This document shows, piece after piece, positions 1 to 11,860 of a stretch of 64,000 bases of DNA. A program made the translations under genes and the position numbers. Each line of letters opens with the position of its first letter. Positions within the stretch are counted from its first letter, which is position 1. The notes beneath the pieces were generated by a model. It made no database searches, was not told where the DNA came from, and saw only the letters and a program-made list of their open reading frames with translations. The stretch comes from Ricordea florida. Taxonomy: Eukaryota > Cnidaria > Anthozoa > Corallimorpharia > Ricordeidae. The stretch is taken from positions 7,780,427 to 7,844,426 of the forward strand of contig OX453277.1 of the NCBI GenBank assembly GCA_949710005.1, written 5' to 3'.

Positions 1-880
1 TGTTTGCGGGTATTTTTTCACATACCAATTCCTCATTATTTTTGTAACCAAAATCCATTTAGTTCTTTGTTTTGTAAAGTTAGTAACTGTAAGTATTCCT
101 CTATTTAATGTTAAATTGATTATGGGTCAGCCCTTACACGTAAATTAAACACAACATTACCGGTATTTAAAAAATTACTCAAACAATTCTAATTGTTGTC
201 AATATAAATACATACTGTAAAAAATCCAACCATGAGTAAACTCCTGATCTGAAATTTCCCAAAGCCAATCTTTTCAACAGCTTCTGATAATGTGTATGTT
301 TGCTCTAAAGAACCTGTGTAACAAACATATAATATATCAACTTAATCCTTTCAGCCCCAATATCAATATTCACTCTCTCCTAGCTGTTCTTATATATTTG
401 TTTAAGGTACTAGTAATGAGAATTTGTTCAAATATCAATACAACACTTTTTGGTAATCATTTTTCTTATTCTCATAACCTGAATGGTTGTTGAAAAGTGA
501 ATATTGTAATGAGAAATTGAATGCTGGACATAAAGGGTTAAAGATAAAAAAGAACTTACATAAATTGTCTGGCACCTTATTATCCACAAGCAATAAGTCA
601 ATGATGAGCGATATCAATGAGTTTACTCAATATATATATGTAATAATACAGCAATCAACTGATAAGTCACTAATTATCAGCAATAATCAATGGCTTTAAT
701 GTTATTAAATGACTAATGAAATATTTTGTACCCTGTTGATTATACTCATCAATATCCTTGATGAGTAAATGATGCTACTTATCGATTAGATTGTACAATG
801 CATAACACATACAATTTTCTAGGAACTTTCTTATCATAAATTCCTGCAATACAGTTTGCCACCATAATAATAGTTGAAGA
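1..880. other. gene-free stretch, nothing recognised
   Basis: A+T-rich sequence with only short random-looking reading frames. I see no domain, splice structure, RNA gene or clear repeat boundary in it. Confidence 0.5.
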
Positions 881-891
881 GAAATTCAACT

Positions 892-1005
892 GACTGACCG
901 ACTGAGTTGGAGGACCAACTGGACTGGAGCAGCGAGAGCAGCCCAGAACCGAGTGCGCTGGCGAGGGGTCGTCGATGGCCTATGCCGTTCCACGGGCTAG
1001 GGGCT
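892..1005 (+). pseudogene. possible non-LTR retrotransposon relic
   Basis: A short G+C-rich island in A+T-rich surroundings. One frame reads WTGAARAAQNRVRWRG, which resembles the W..AA..R..WR segment near the C-terminus of some endonuclease/reverse-transcriptase polyproteins. It is too short to classify, and frames are broken on both sides. Confidence 0.3.
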
Positions 1006-1015
1006 CTAGTTAGTT

Positions 1016-2546
1016 ACTTAGAGATTCAAAATGCAAGCTATGTTTGTTTGAAAATTTTGAGGCCAACAATTATTATTCATTGAGTACACATTGATCAATG
1101 AATATAATCAATGACTAATCAATTAATTAACCAGCAACCACCTATTGGCTACTCACTGATTTAACACTGACGTTATATATTTATTATGTCTGGTATTATG
1201 TATGTTGTAACCCTTCTACAGTGTACACAGCTTCAATCACCGATGGCTAATATCCTTTGTTTATACCTAGATCTAATAATAGGGGCTGGCGTACAGGGCA
1301 GGACTGTCAGTTTTGTTTCTCTCTCCCTTTGGAATTTGCTGCCAAGGTATACTAAAACTTCAGCAACCATTGAAAAATATTTAAGAGGAATATCAAGAAC
1401 TAAAAAGGAAAAGTGCACATTGCAACCAGGCGGACAATTAGACATAGCTTGATCCTATACTGGTTTGAAATAACGAATGCAACTTAAAAAGTTACAATTC
1501 ACACATGGTTGGTGAACTGTCTGATCAAGATCTTTATTTTTCAAGGAATCCTCTTGTGAATGTTTAATCAGATTCAATAATAACTTTCTTTTCAAATATA
1601 GACACAGGTTATGAGTAACAATGCATGACTTGGATAGCTTACAGAACAGACATCATTACTATAACCTCATTTATCGCTGTAAACATATCATACGCCATTT
1701 TGGCATGGGGCAGCACCTAAAATTTCCTCCTTGCAGAAAGTTCAGGTTAAGCAAAATCACGTAGCTCAATTAATATTCTTTGCAAATACACGTGGTAAAG
1801 ATACTGAGAGTGCTCTCCCATTGCTGAACTTGCTTGACATGCTCATCGTACATACCGTTATTCTCTTATTATTTACAGTCACCTCTTAAAATTTGCCCAC
1901 CTCTGGCACAAAGGTCTTTTTTGCAACACCTTCTAGTAAGAATAAAGCGAGCCATTCACACTCAGTAACAAAAAAAATATTTCATAGTGACTTTGAAGGA
2001 ATTAGAATTATATTAACCACAGCTGGATCTCTTGAGGAGAAATTTATCACGTAGTCAACTTGCAAATTAGTAAACAGCATTATTTCTAAACATGCACACC
2101 TGTTAGATGCCGAAATTCTACACAGAAAGTTGACATTCAGTTTTGGGAGCAACTACAGAATGGTCCACCTCGTTTACAGGTGTCGGAGGCTTTTGTAGAA
2201 CGAAGCATATAACAATGGACACTATTGTTATTCAAAGTTATGTAAATAAGTGGCCCTGTATTCTGTAGTTTAGCCCAGTTTTGTTTAAAGTCACAGTATT
2301 TAATCTTTTCTACAGGGAAGAAAAGCTAGTGGGTAAGAGAACTTCAAGTACTGTATTTTAATTATATACGTTTATGAAAACGATGCTTTGCAAATTATAG
2401 CTGCAGGGTATTGTATTATCCCATCCATATATAAAGGGCCCACCAAAAAAATATTCTCCGTTTTTCGTGGCAAGGGGATAGTTTCTCGTTGGCATATTTT
2501 AAGCTTCTTTTCGAGGTTAGTCGACCTACATATTTTAACTGAATTT
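1016..2546. other. mostly unassigned stretch
   Basis: No supported gene. A frame at 1186-1452 (+) contains FVSLSLWNLLPRY followed by basic residues, reminiscent of the C-terminal 'LWN.LP' segment of LINE-type reverse transcriptases, but this is weak. The rest shows no recognisable feature. Confidence 0.3.
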
Positions 2547-2915
2547 TTAGTGGTCGCTGTCCTCCTTTATAAAATATGACTTTATTCCGGAAGTATAAAT
2601 GATGCTCTGCAAATTGTAATTAGATACAGGAGTCACGAAGGCAAACTTTAGCACATTTCTGGTAAGATTTGTCAAGTTTATCACGTTTGTAGTACCTTCT
2701 AATTCCTGCTCTTCGAACTCGTCTCCCTCAACTAGAGGAACGAAAATATTTTCTGTGATGTCCGTCAACTCGTGTAAAATTCTTCTTGGTGTATGTGTTC
2801 GCCGAGGTAATCGGTTCAAGAATTCTACGTCAACGTCGGAGTCCCCTTCGAGATCAGACATTCTTTCGCGCTTGGTTTTCACGTCACTGAAGAAAGTACT
2901 AAGCGAACACAGCAA
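2547..2915 (-). CDS. uncharacterised acidic ORF, possible first exon
   Basis: The internal ATG, in a stretch beginning MSDLEGDSDVDVEF, opens a frame rich in acidic residues and followed by a basic patch (RLPRRTHTPRR). It lies just outside the left end of the Harbinger element. I do not recognise the protein. It could be a first coding exon on the minus strand (a GT donor may fall after the codons for ELEG) or chance. No second exon was identified. Confidence 0.22.
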   Translation of the reverse strand: MLCSLSTFFSDVKTKRERMSDLEGDSDVDVEFLNRLPRRTHTPRRILHELTDITENIFVPLVEGDEFEEQELEGTTNVINLTNLTRNVLKFAFVTPVSNYNLQSIIYTSGIKSYFIKEDSDH

Positions 2916-3170
2916 TATAACGTCTCACCGAAGGCAAGTTTGATACATGCCGCCTTTCTGTATAAATTTTCATTGTTCAGAATGATATCAAAAACATTCA
3001 GCATTACCCATAACCCCGCGCGGAAAGCCACAGGAAGCCCAAGATTTGAAGTCTGTAGACTTTTCTCTCGGCAGCGCGTAAAATAGGGAGCTTAAGATGC
3101 GGACGTTTTCGCGGTGACGGCGACGTGACAGCCCAGGTGGACTGGGCCAGAGGTTGCCGTTCTCGCGCCA

Positions 3171-3405
3171 AAATTAGGGAGCTTAAGCACGCGCGTTTTT
3201 GAGACGCGGACGGCAACCGGAAGTGAGCTGTTTCCCCTTTTATCTTGTCTTCACACAACTACATTAACTTTGATTAGTATCTTTTCTCCGTTAGAGATGA
3301 TCACTATAAAAATCTGGGAGACACCACTGTCCTGGTACGTGAAATGTTCTCTTCCGGTTGCCGTCCGCGCCTCAAAAACGCGCTTGCTTATTTGCTTAAG
3401 ATTCT
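3171..3405. repeat. decayed MITE-like inverted repeat inside the Harbinger left end
   Basis: The arm at about 3171-3225 (TTAGGGAGCTTAAG, then a segment with ACGCGCGTTTTTGAG and CGGCAACCGGAAG) is matched in reverse complement at about 3346-3405. The outermost bases resemble the Harbinger terminus, suggesting a related non-autonomous copy inserted into, or duplicated with, the left end. Confidence 0.5.
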
Positions 3406-3477
3406 CATGACGGCGTCCGCGACTTCGTCGAGTACATCGGCTGTACTTTCCGAGATTCTATCGCTTTTGTTCGTAGC

Positions 3478-4819
3478 ATGGCCGCATTTGAAGATTTTCG
3501 ACAACTTCTAATTCTTTACTACGACGCTAATTTGATCAACGATGAAGATTTCGTTTTCCTTTACGACATGTTTCCGTCGAGAAATCCAAGTTTTCCTTAC
3601 TACGAGTACGCTTGCTTTGACCTCAACAACATGAGTGAGGCAGAGTGTAAGGCCGAATTTAGGTTTGAGAAAAAAGACCTTCCGACTCTGGCAGAAGCCT
3701 TGCAGATCCCACCATCCTTCAAACTACGCCAGGGAAGCATAGTAAGTGGAATGGAAGGCCTCTGCATACTCCTAAGACGGCTCGCCTATCCTTGTAGATT
3801 TGGCGACATGGTACCTCGTTTCGGCAAACCAGTACCGGTGCTATCCATGGTCACAAATCATGTGATTGATTATATTTACACTATCCATGGACATCGCATA
3901 ACCCGCTGGAATGACGCACTGCTTAATCCACCTGCATTGGATACTTATGCTCGATCCGTTCACGCTAAAGGGGCTGCTCTCCAGAACTGTTTTGGCTTCG
4001 TTGATGGCACAGTGAGACCTATAGACAGACCAGACGAGCACCAGAGGATGATGTATAATGGTCATAAACGGGTGCACGCCATTAAATTCCAATCTGTTGC
4101 CTTACCGAATGGATTGATCGCAAACCTTTACGGCCCCGTAGGTAAAGATCTTTTTAACTTGCTCTTATTTATAAATGTCAGGTTTACGAAAAGAGCAACT
4201 CAAACGGAAAAGGTACAAACATGGTTTCTGAGGGTAGTTGTTTTCCCCTTCAAGTGTCTGTTTTATAGTATAATCTACGACAAACGCCTTTAGTAATCAG
4301 GGCAATGAAAGGTTGATCTCATGACACCATTTTACAGAAGCGTTGCATGATGAAAAACAATGATATTCCATGAAACAAACCTAAGACCTTTAACTTCTTC
4401 TTCCAGAGGGCAAAAGGCATGATGCAGGTATGCTGGCAGAATCTGGTCTCTTGCATGAATTGGAACGCCATGCATTTTCGACAAGGGGTCAGCCTCTATG
4501 CATATATGGGGATCCTGCATATCCCCTCAGGGTTCACCTGCAAGGACCATTCCAAGGTGCTGCTCTCACACCTCAGATGGAGATGTTCAATGGATCCATG
4601 AGCTCTGTTAGAATGTCAGTGGAGTGGCTGTTTGGAGACATTTTAAACTATTTTAAATTCCTTGATTTTAAAAAGAACCTGAAAGTTGGCTTAAGTAATA
4701 TTGGTAAAACATATGTCGTATGTGCTCTCATGCGAAATGCCCTAACATGCCTATATGGTAATCAAACCTCAGAATTTTTTGAATTAGACCCACCAAGCCT
4801 CCAGGAGTATTTCAGGTGA
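3478..4819 (+). CDS. PIF/Harbinger DDE transposase (one intron)
   Basis: Two exons, 3478-4141 and 4407-4819, joined across a GTAAAG...TTCCAG intron that keeps the frame, giving about 358 residues. The first exon carries the first catalytic Asp in FGFVDGTVRPIDRP. The joined region reads GPVEGKRHDAGMLAESG, a Harbinger hallmark. The second Asp is in IYGDPAYPL and the Glu in SVEWLFGD. This is the DDE_Tnp_4 family, which cuts and reinserts the element with the help of the Myb-like partner encoded at 5772-6536. The N-terminal 100 residues are acidic and less conserved. No stop or frameshift is seen, so the gene may encode an active enzyme. Confidence 0.88.
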
Positions 4820-5771
4820 CCTAAAAACTTTCGCTATTTTTATTTGGTTACTGCCTGAATATACACTGAAGCAGTACCAGAGCTAGTTCAGCTGAATTTT
4901 GCCACCCTATACTAGACTTAACTTCCCAAATCCCCCCTGCCACTATCCTAGAGTAGCTTTTCAGCTGCGATGCATAAATTCAAACTTGTCGATTTGATTT
5001 TTTTTTTTGGTGGCAATTCCCAGTTCCCTAATCTAGACTAAAATCTCCCTGCCCACACCCCCTGCCCCCCCTCCTTGCTTGGGGAAACAGCACAAGCTAT
5101 AAAAGATCATACACTGTATTATACAAAGCAGACATATTGTTCCACAAAAAAATAAAAGCAGTTGGTACTGTTTGCATCCACTTATACAACAAATGGCATG
5201 CCATTTAGTTCAATGCTCAGTTGTTCAAAAGTTAGATAGTGTTATCCAGCACATAAATCACTATAATGATTTCTTTAGAGGAGGAGCACTTTCTGCCATT
5301 TGAACAACTGGGCCCAATTTAATGCTGATAAAGGCACATACTTTCAAAGTTGAGGCATCTCTAATATCAAGTTTAACAACTTATACATTGTTTACACAAA
5401 TGTAAGTATTGAAGAAATAAACCTTTTCACAATACAATAATTTTTGTCAGTTCAAAAAATCAAATTATATTTTGCAATGTAGTCAGGGCTTTCAATAATC
5501 ACTTGACTCAATTTAATATATGACATATTTTCATACCCTGTATTCTGATAGGGTAATCACCTGATTGACAAATGCATAATACAGCTAAATTGAAACTGGA
5601 TCAATGAAACTAAAAAAAAATGTGATTATGATAATGATAACTCAACAATCAACTACCACTCTAGCAGAAATGGAGTTAAAAGAACAGTTGAATGTAAAAT
5701 TATGTCACTAACAAGAGAAAAATAATTGCAGTAGTGCAATAGTTTAAAAAGAAAAGTTGCAATAAAAAATG
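4820..5771. other. Harbinger internal spacer
   Basis: Non-coding, A+T-rich DNA between the 3' ends of the convergent transposase and Myb-like genes. It contains a short T-run and a C-rich patch near 5046-5075. No gene or repeat is recognised. Confidence 0.5.
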
Positions 5772-6536
5772 TTAATGCTTTTCCTTGGGAGCCAGCCTCT
5801 CAATCAAAGCTAACATAGCCTGTGATTGCTGCTGCTGCTGGTTTAACATAGACTGCATAAACTGTAGTGTTTGCTGTTGGTTTCTTTGCTGCTGTCTATG
5901 CTGTTCTTCTTGTTGTTGCTGAATAATCTTTAGCATATCTTGCTGCATTTTTGTTTGCTGCTCCGATATACGAGATCCTCTTGCCTCTTCCTGCTTTCTT
6001 ATTTCAATTTCTTCTCTTTTTAATGCCATCTCTTCTTCTGCTTTCTTTTGCAAGTATCCAATAGCATCTCCTGTACTTTTCCTGCTTTTCTTTGGTGGAA
6101 CCACTCCATTTGTTTTCTCCACCCGTTTTTGAGTTTCTCCCATGGTTTCCATTGCCTTGAACCGCATTTCTTCAGCTGTTGCCTTCTCTTTCTGAAGGGT
6201 TTGCTTTTTGTTGCCAGTTGAAGGCTTATTTTTAGCTTCTTCCTCTTTTTCACACAGCTCCTCCAGCAGAGTATCTATCTCTTGTATTTCTGGACTAATA
6301 CCACTTGCTCTTTCTTCCTCCCTATTTTTTGCTTTGAATTTGGACATTAGAAGATTGAGCCTGTCTCTCAACGACCTTTTGTTCACATTGAATTTGCATT
6401 GGGTGAGGTTATTGAGTCTTGTGGCAATCTCATCCCACAATTTTCCTCTCTCAGGGCTCCCCTTTCTGGTTTCAAAAAGATCTGATCCCCTGACCTCTCT
6501 CAAAAATAATGTGTCATGTTGATTTGTCCATTCCAT
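5772..6536 (-). CDS. Harbinger Myb/SANT-like DNA-binding protein
   Basis: About 254 residues from the ATG at 6536 (MEWTNQHDTLFLREV). The N-terminal 75 residues have the spaced tryptophan/aromatic pattern of the Myb/SANT-like domain that partners Harbinger transposases (WTNQHD..., GKLWDEIATRLN, then an R/K-rich third helix around SLRDRLNLLMSKFK). A lysine/glutamate-rich linker and a glutamine-rich coiled coil follow (about residues 165-245). In characterised Harbinger elements this protein binds the element ends and helps bring the transposase to the nucleus; that role is inferred here. It is convergent with the transposase gene within the same inverted ends. A 3' splice-site-like CTCTTTCAG lies just before the start codon, so an upstream exon is possible. 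Confidence 0.8.
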   Translation of the reverse strand: MEWTNQHDTLFLREVRGSDLFETRKGSPERGKLWDEIATRLNNLTQCKFNVNKRSLRDRLNLLMSKFKAKNREEERASGISPEIQEIDTLLEELCEKEEEAKNKPSTGNKKQTLQKEKATAEEMRFKAMETMGETQKRVEKTNGVVPPKKSRKSTGDAIGYLQKKAEEEMALKREEIEIRKQEEARGSRISEQQTKMQQDMLKIIQQQQEEQHRQQQRNQQQTLQFMQSMLNQQQQQSQAMLALIERLAPKEKH

Positions 6537-7699
6537 TGTGCTGAAAGAGGGAATCAAAGTTTATTTTAGCACTTTATTTCAAAAACAGCGGAAACAGTAG
6601 TTTTCCTTTTCCAGACTGAGTCCTTGCATTGCTTTACTGAATATTTGCTGGCTGAAATTGTTGTGTTTAATACGCACTGAACGTATCCACATAAATTATT
6701 GCTCTAAATTCACAGTACTTCATCGAAGAAATATTTCAAGTGTGGTTATACAAGCCTAAAGAGTACATTTACATATCGATGAGCTATGTAGTGGATTTGT
6801 TGGCTACTGATTGTAAAAAAAATCAGAACAAAATATTTATCTCTGCACTTTTTAGCAAGCCTCCAGAACTCCAAAATTCTTTATCGCCTGAGAAAATTCG
6901 GATTCAATATGCTACCAAGAAATAAAAAAATGTATTGGAGTCAGTAAAATATATTATATATACAATTGTTTTACAAGAAAGAATTCGTTGAACGTAACAG
7001 GTTATTTAGCTTTACAGACTTACTTAGATTGTTTCGTCTTCACTGAACTAGCGTCAGAGTCTTTTTCCTGAGTTTTGTCTGTGAAGAGAGCACAAAACGC
7101 CGCTAGAGTTACTTGGCACATCCCCAGATGGTTTGTGCCAATAAAGAAACTGAAAAAAAAAACAAGGAATGAAGAGTACAAGAAAGAAATAGCGGTATAA
7201 ATACTCACGTTTTCACTGCGACGGCAAAATCCCCAAACTGACGTCGCCGACGTGAGGGCGACGGCGGGAATGTTGGAAATCGCATGCGCAGTTAAATTCG
7301 TCCCAATCCTAATCGGTCCTTACGTCGCCGTCGCGTCGAAAACGTCCGCATCTTAAGCTCCCTAATTTAAAGGTAGTGACGACAAATGCGTGAAAGTGAG
7401 GAAGAAGCTTTCCACCCTTTTCGTCCCTCACTGTACGTATCACTGGAAGAGGCGAACGGCATCTATATGAGCTCATTACTCCCGGTTAAATTCCAACGAG
7501 AAATGGGGTACGAGAGAATTTTACGGGCGGGATACGGGATGAAAATAACCTAGCGGGACGGGAATACGCATTTTTTTACAGGAAGCGCCGATAGCGAAGT
7601 GAGCCATATCTTCGCTTCTCACCAATCACCAGCGATTTCGAGGCATGATTTCTCTTCAGAACTGTCCTGCATCCTTATTTGCTGTCGTATACATTATGA

Positions 7700-8150
7700 A
7701 ATTGGGATAATCAAACAAATTGATAAAGTAATTCAGTGTACCAATGTAAGGGACGGACCATTAGAAAAGTGATGGGGGGGGGGGGTGGGGAATCGTTTTT
7801 TTTTTTTTTTCGCTCACTGCTTGTGCAGGAATTTTTTTTCAGGTGAACCCCTCTGCACGAATTTTGTTTACTAAGTGTGAAAAAGTCACAATTGGACCTT
7901 CCTCCTGCAGGAATTTTTTTTTACCTTCTTCTTTGCATGAATTTTTTTTCTTGGCATTTTCCCTTGCATGAATTTTATTTTGTTTTTTTTTTTCTCCACC
8001 CCTCCCATCACTTTTCTAATGGTCCGTCCCTAAGGTAAAAGTGGGGGTGCTGACATATCGAGCGTTAGTCCTTCGTCAGAGCGAATGATTACTTTATCAA
8101 CTTGTTTGATTATCCCAATTTCTTGTGTTTCAATTCCCCACCGACGCAGC
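7700..8150. repeat. long hairpin element, copy 1 (interrupted by a MITE)
   Basis: ATTGGGATAATCAAACAAAT at 7701 pairs with the inverted sequence ending near 8121, and the right end continues into TTCTTGTGTTTCAATTCC. The second copy at 49271-49580 has the same ends (AATTGGGTAAATC... and the rc of the same tail). Both contain a GACRTWTCGRGCGTTAG core next to CCTTCGTC. The 7750-8030 MITE inserted into this copy. Confidence 0.6.
7750..8030. mobile_element. TWA-type MITE, family A copy 1
   Basis: It has GGGACGGACCATTAGAAAAG ends in inverted orientation and TAA on both sides, the 3-bp duplication of Harbinger-like MITEs. The interior repeats a GCAYGAATTTTTTT unit several times. Other copies lie at 30231-30518 and 47906-48188. 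It has no coding capacity. Confidence 0.85.
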
Positions 8151-8477
8151 ATACATTATGTATTACTTTGGTTGACAAAACAGCAATTAAAACGGAAACT
8201 AAAAAAAGCTTGTGGATGGGATCCTGTTACACCAAAAATGTGAAAGCTTGCCTCCACTGGAATTGTAGACTCATTAACAAAGCTATTTAATAAAAGCATT
8301 GATTCAGGTAAATGGCCAGATGACTGGAAAAAAGGTGAATGGTGTCCCGTATTTAAAAAGGATGGTCCACTAAATGAAATGAACGTAATTAACTACCGAC
8401 CAATAACAATCTTAAGTAAATTGGATAAAGTGTTTGAGCAATTATTGAGAGGGCAAGTTTATCATCACTTTGACAAT

Positions 8478-9375
8478 ATGATTCAAATGAATATATGAAA
8501 GACCATATGTTTGAACTGCGGAGTAATATGTAATGACATTAATTCATCATCGCAGTTATGTACACAACTTAAGCAGCTGTGAAATTAAAGCCTAAAAAAA
8601 AAATAAGGCCTGAACAGGATTCGAAAACATGACCTCTGCGATACCGATAGCACTCTGAAGATGACTTCCGCTCAGGTTGTCGAAACGTCATTCACCAACA
8701 ACAGTTCTTTTCAGAACTACCCTCACCCGGACGATCAAACTATACGAAAGGCGATAGCTCGGTTGGCAGAGCACTGCTCCGGTATCGCAGAGGTCATGGG
8801 TTCGAATCCCGTTCAGGCCTAAGTTTTTTTCAGGCTTTGATTTCACAGCTGTTTAAGTTGTGTACATAACTGCGATGATGAATTAATGTCATTACATATT
8901 ACTCCGCAGTTCAAATATATGGTCTTTCATATATTCATTTGAATCATATTATCAAAGTGATGATAAACTTGCCCTCTCACTGAATAATTTCTCAAACAAC
9001 TTTATCCACTGTACTTAAGATTGTTTGGTCGGTAGTTAATTACGTTCATTTCATTTAGCGGACCATCCTTTTTAAATACGGGACACCATTCACCTTTTTT
9101 CCAGTCGATGATCAATTTATGTCATTACTTAGTACTCCGCAGTTCAAATATATGGTCTTTCGTATATTCATTTGCATCATTCTTCTCCATCTACGGGTAT
9201 ATTACAAACTCACAACATGACCAGCTCCCAGTTGGCTTGATAGCTCAGTTGGTAGAGCACTGCTCCGTTATCGCAGAGGTCATGGGTTCGAATCGCGTTC
9301 AAGCCTGAGTTTTTTTTTTTTTTTTCAGGCTTTAATTTCACAGCTGCTTAAGTTGTGTACGTAACTGTGATGATC
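8478..9375. repeat. cluster of tRNA-derived SINEs, one inverted
   Basis: Three related units inserted in the retrotransposon relic. Two on + have tRNA-like heads at 8750-8820 and 9234-9304, with A-box TAGCTCRGTTGG and B-box GGGTTCGAATC. Each is followed by a CAGGC/T-run tail and a CACAGCTGYTTAAGTTGTG body. A 5'-truncated copy lies on - at about 8478-8652. The opposite orientations make a long hairpin. The anticodon arm is poorly paired and lacks U33, so these are SINE heads, not tRNA genes. Confidence 0.7.
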
Positions 9376-9552
9376 AATTATTGTCATTACTTTGATAATA
9401 TCTTTGACTCCAGCAAATCAGCATATAGAAAAATACACAGCTGTGAAACAACCGGTATCAGACTCACACTGAGAAAAATGGAAATATGCTATGGACAACA
9501 AGCAAGCTGTTGGTATACTCTCCACCGATATGAGTAAAACCGTTGACTCATT

Positions 9553-9696
9553 GGATCAATGTAAGTATCTGGGCAACTGTGCACCTACCCCCCCCCCCCC
9601 ACCTTAATCCAACATTAACGCTAACTTTTTAACTAATAACTTTGTTGGGCTAGGGGAGGGGTAGGTGCACAGTTACCCAGATACTTACGTTGATCC
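9553..9696. mobile_element. palindromic MITE with 8-bp target duplication, family B copy 1
   Basis: The ends are GGATCAAT.TAAGTATCTGG and their inverted match, with CTGTGCACCTACCCC arms. GACTCATT is duplicated exactly at 9545-9552 and 9697-9704. It splits the codons of the reverse-transcriptase relic. The second copy, at 37342-37479, also has an 8-bp duplication (GACTTTTT). Confidence 0.85.
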
Positions 9697-10494
9697 GACT
9701 CATTACACCCTTCGTTACTGATTAATAAGTTAAAGGCATACGGTTTTTCAGAGCAAGCAGTTTGTCTCGTGCGATCTTATTTCACAAACAGACAAATAAG
9801 GGTAAAACTAAATTCAGTGGTAAGTGAGTGGAAAGATATGAGAAGAGGATGTCCTCAGGGTTCATTCTTTGGTCCACTGTATTCCAGAATAACTTGACTT
9901 ATCAAATAATGAATTCAAAATCTTTCAATGTACGCAGACTTCCACCAGGTTTATGTTGATGCTGATACAATATTCCATGTAGAGCAGACTCTAAAAAACG
10001 AGGGCGCAGTTGTATCTAGATGGTATAGTGATAATTCTCAGAAAAAAATATGGTGCAATGATTTTAAGTAACAGGGATACGGAACATGCAGTAAGGAATG
10101 TCAAAATAGATGATGAGAATGTCGAATCTAAACCTTCCCTGAAGCTTCTCGGAGTAACACTTGACAGTAGACTGAACTTTAGTTCACATATAAGCATGAT
10201 AAGTGATGTCTGTAAAAAAGCAGGAAACAAAGTAGGTGTTCTAAGTCGACTCAAAAAACTGGCTCCCATTTGGCCTTGCCTCAATTGTACAAAGATGGGA
10301 TCAGTCCTACAGAATTTAACCTATTGCCATACAGTCTGGCATTTTTGCAGAGCAACAGACACTAAGAAGCTAGAAAGGATACAGGACTGCGAGCTTTGAG
10401 CGCTTTTTTCAGCAATAAAACAGCACTGAATGTAAGAGCAGCTTCTTAAATGGGAAAAACTACCGAGTTCAGAAAATCGAGCGAAGACTACAAG

Positions 10495-10905
10495 CAGGGA
10501 CGGCGGAGCCGGGGGGACTGGGGGGGCTTTAGCCCCCCCCCACTCTTGAGGAGGATGACATTTTATTTTGTTTAAGTTACAACTTTATACAAGCCTCGTC
10601 GGAAACTTTTCGCGTTTACGTATTTTTAACATTTTCTCAGCGTGTGCTTCCTTCCCACAGACGGGAAGCTTGTGTCCAAAAACCGCAGGTTAGCGTTGGA
10701 GACCGGAAGGCTGAGAAATAACCTCCAAAATATTGCTGTAAGCATTAAAAGTACCTTTCATTTTACGCTATATCCAGGCTAATTATTTCAAGAAGTATGT
10801 CGCGGAGAATGTCGTAAATACGATTTCCGAGACTCTAGAAACCTACGGCGCTCGTTTTCAGCCCCCCCCCCCTCCCCCACTTCAAAATTCGCTCCGCCGT
10901 CCCTG
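10495..10905. mobile_element. MITE with CAGGGACGGCGGAGC ends
   Basis: The inverted ends CAGGGACGGCGGAGC...GCTCCGCCGTCCCTG enclose 411 bp without coding capacity, including two long C/G runs. The end sequence is hAT-like. The flanking duplication is not clear. It interrupts the 3' part of the retrotransposon relic. Confidence 0.7.
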
Positions 10906-11860
10906 ACAATACATTTTAATTTTAGTGTATTAAGTAAAACATAAGTTAGTACTTAATGATGAGTGTCGTTTCTCCTACCTCAAATACAATTTACGTAAAA
11001 TAAAGATTTCTCTATCCCAAGAGTTAGCACCAAAAAATACGGCAAACATAGTATCCGATATCTGGGACCCTATTTGTGGAGCAAAATTAATTATAACCTA
11101 AGTCAAAGACAGAGCCTTGAAGCATTCAAAAGTGCAAATCGTGGAATAGACATAACAGGATTGTTGGACGGGAGCTGCGACTGCCAAACATGCCAGTCCT
11201 GACCAAGATCTCTTATTTTGGTGCCCCTTTAAATCATTTATATTTTAACTAATTCTATATTCTAAATAGGTTAAAATATTCATATTTTACCTTATGTTAT
11301 CTTGTCAATAGGTATAACAATTAGCAAATAGGTTATAATTAAAACTATTATTGGTGAATATATTTTTGTTGCTTTTAAAGTTTTTAACTAGTGTCTGCAA
11401 TTAGCTCTTAGCTTAGAGCTAAATACTTATTGACACTCAAATAAAGTTTATGTATGTACGTATGTATGTATGTAAAAAAAAGTATGTAATACAAACAATT
11501 CAAATCGGTGTACATTTTGGCTCAATTTGACGGAATCAGAACTGATAAAACTTTTAATGTATCTGGATAGCAGGACGGACAGAAAATCAGCGGCGGGATA
11601 CGGGATACGGGATGTGGGATGCAGGATAGGAAAACACCTTATTGGACCCTCCCTGCCAACGAACCTGAAAAATTATGACATACGTGGACTCCTCCACATC
11701 CCCTCCTCCACATCTCCAAAAACGGATCACTTTTGCTAGGAAAAATGATGGAAGGCGGGGGAGACCCGCCTTACAGCATTGGCCATACTTTGTAGTCTAA
11801 CAAACTCTTTTCATATTATTGAGGTGCCAAAAGAAAGTTTTGTAGAGTTTAATGACTCAT

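Larger units (their letters stand above)
3086..7362. mobile_element. PIF/Harbinger-type DNA transposon with two genes
   Basis: Inverted ends begin GGGAGCTTAAGATGCGGACG at 3086 and match the reverse complement ending at 7362; further in, both are rich in GGCGACG. The right flank is TAA and the left is ATA, consistent with the 3-bp TWA duplication of Harbinger elements after one mutation. Inside are the two genes expected of this superfamily: a DDE transposase (+) and a Myb/SANT-like DNA-binding protein (-). They are convergent and separated by about 950 bp. Both reading frames are open, so the copy may be recent, but the left end carries a nested repeat and the ends are not perfect. Confidence 0.8.
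8275..11474 (+). pseudogene. decayed non-LTR retrotransposon (reverse transcriptase) with nested insertions
   Basis: Reverse-transcriptase segments appear in order on the + strand: WPDDWKKGEWCPVFKKDGP and INYRPITILSKLDKVFEQLL near 8310-8450; FDSSKSAYRKIHSCETT near 9395; ILSTDMSKT and, after the 9553-9696 insertion, INKLKAYGFSEQAV and RRGCPQGSFFGPL near 9520-9880; KLLGVTLDSRLNFSSHI near 10140-10190; and a C-terminal YLGPYLWSKI near 11060. The 3' end has CACTCAAATAAAGTTTATG followed by a TATG microsatellite, as in CR1/L2-like elements. Frameshifts, stops and at least five insertions make it non-functional. A second copy of the same 3' end lies at 62640-63137. Confidence 0.75.

Noticed and set aside
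8750-8820. tRNA gene (also 9234-9304, 29430-29503)
   Set aside because: Good A and B boxes, but the anticodon arm is weak, U33 is missing, and each is followed by the same SINE tail.
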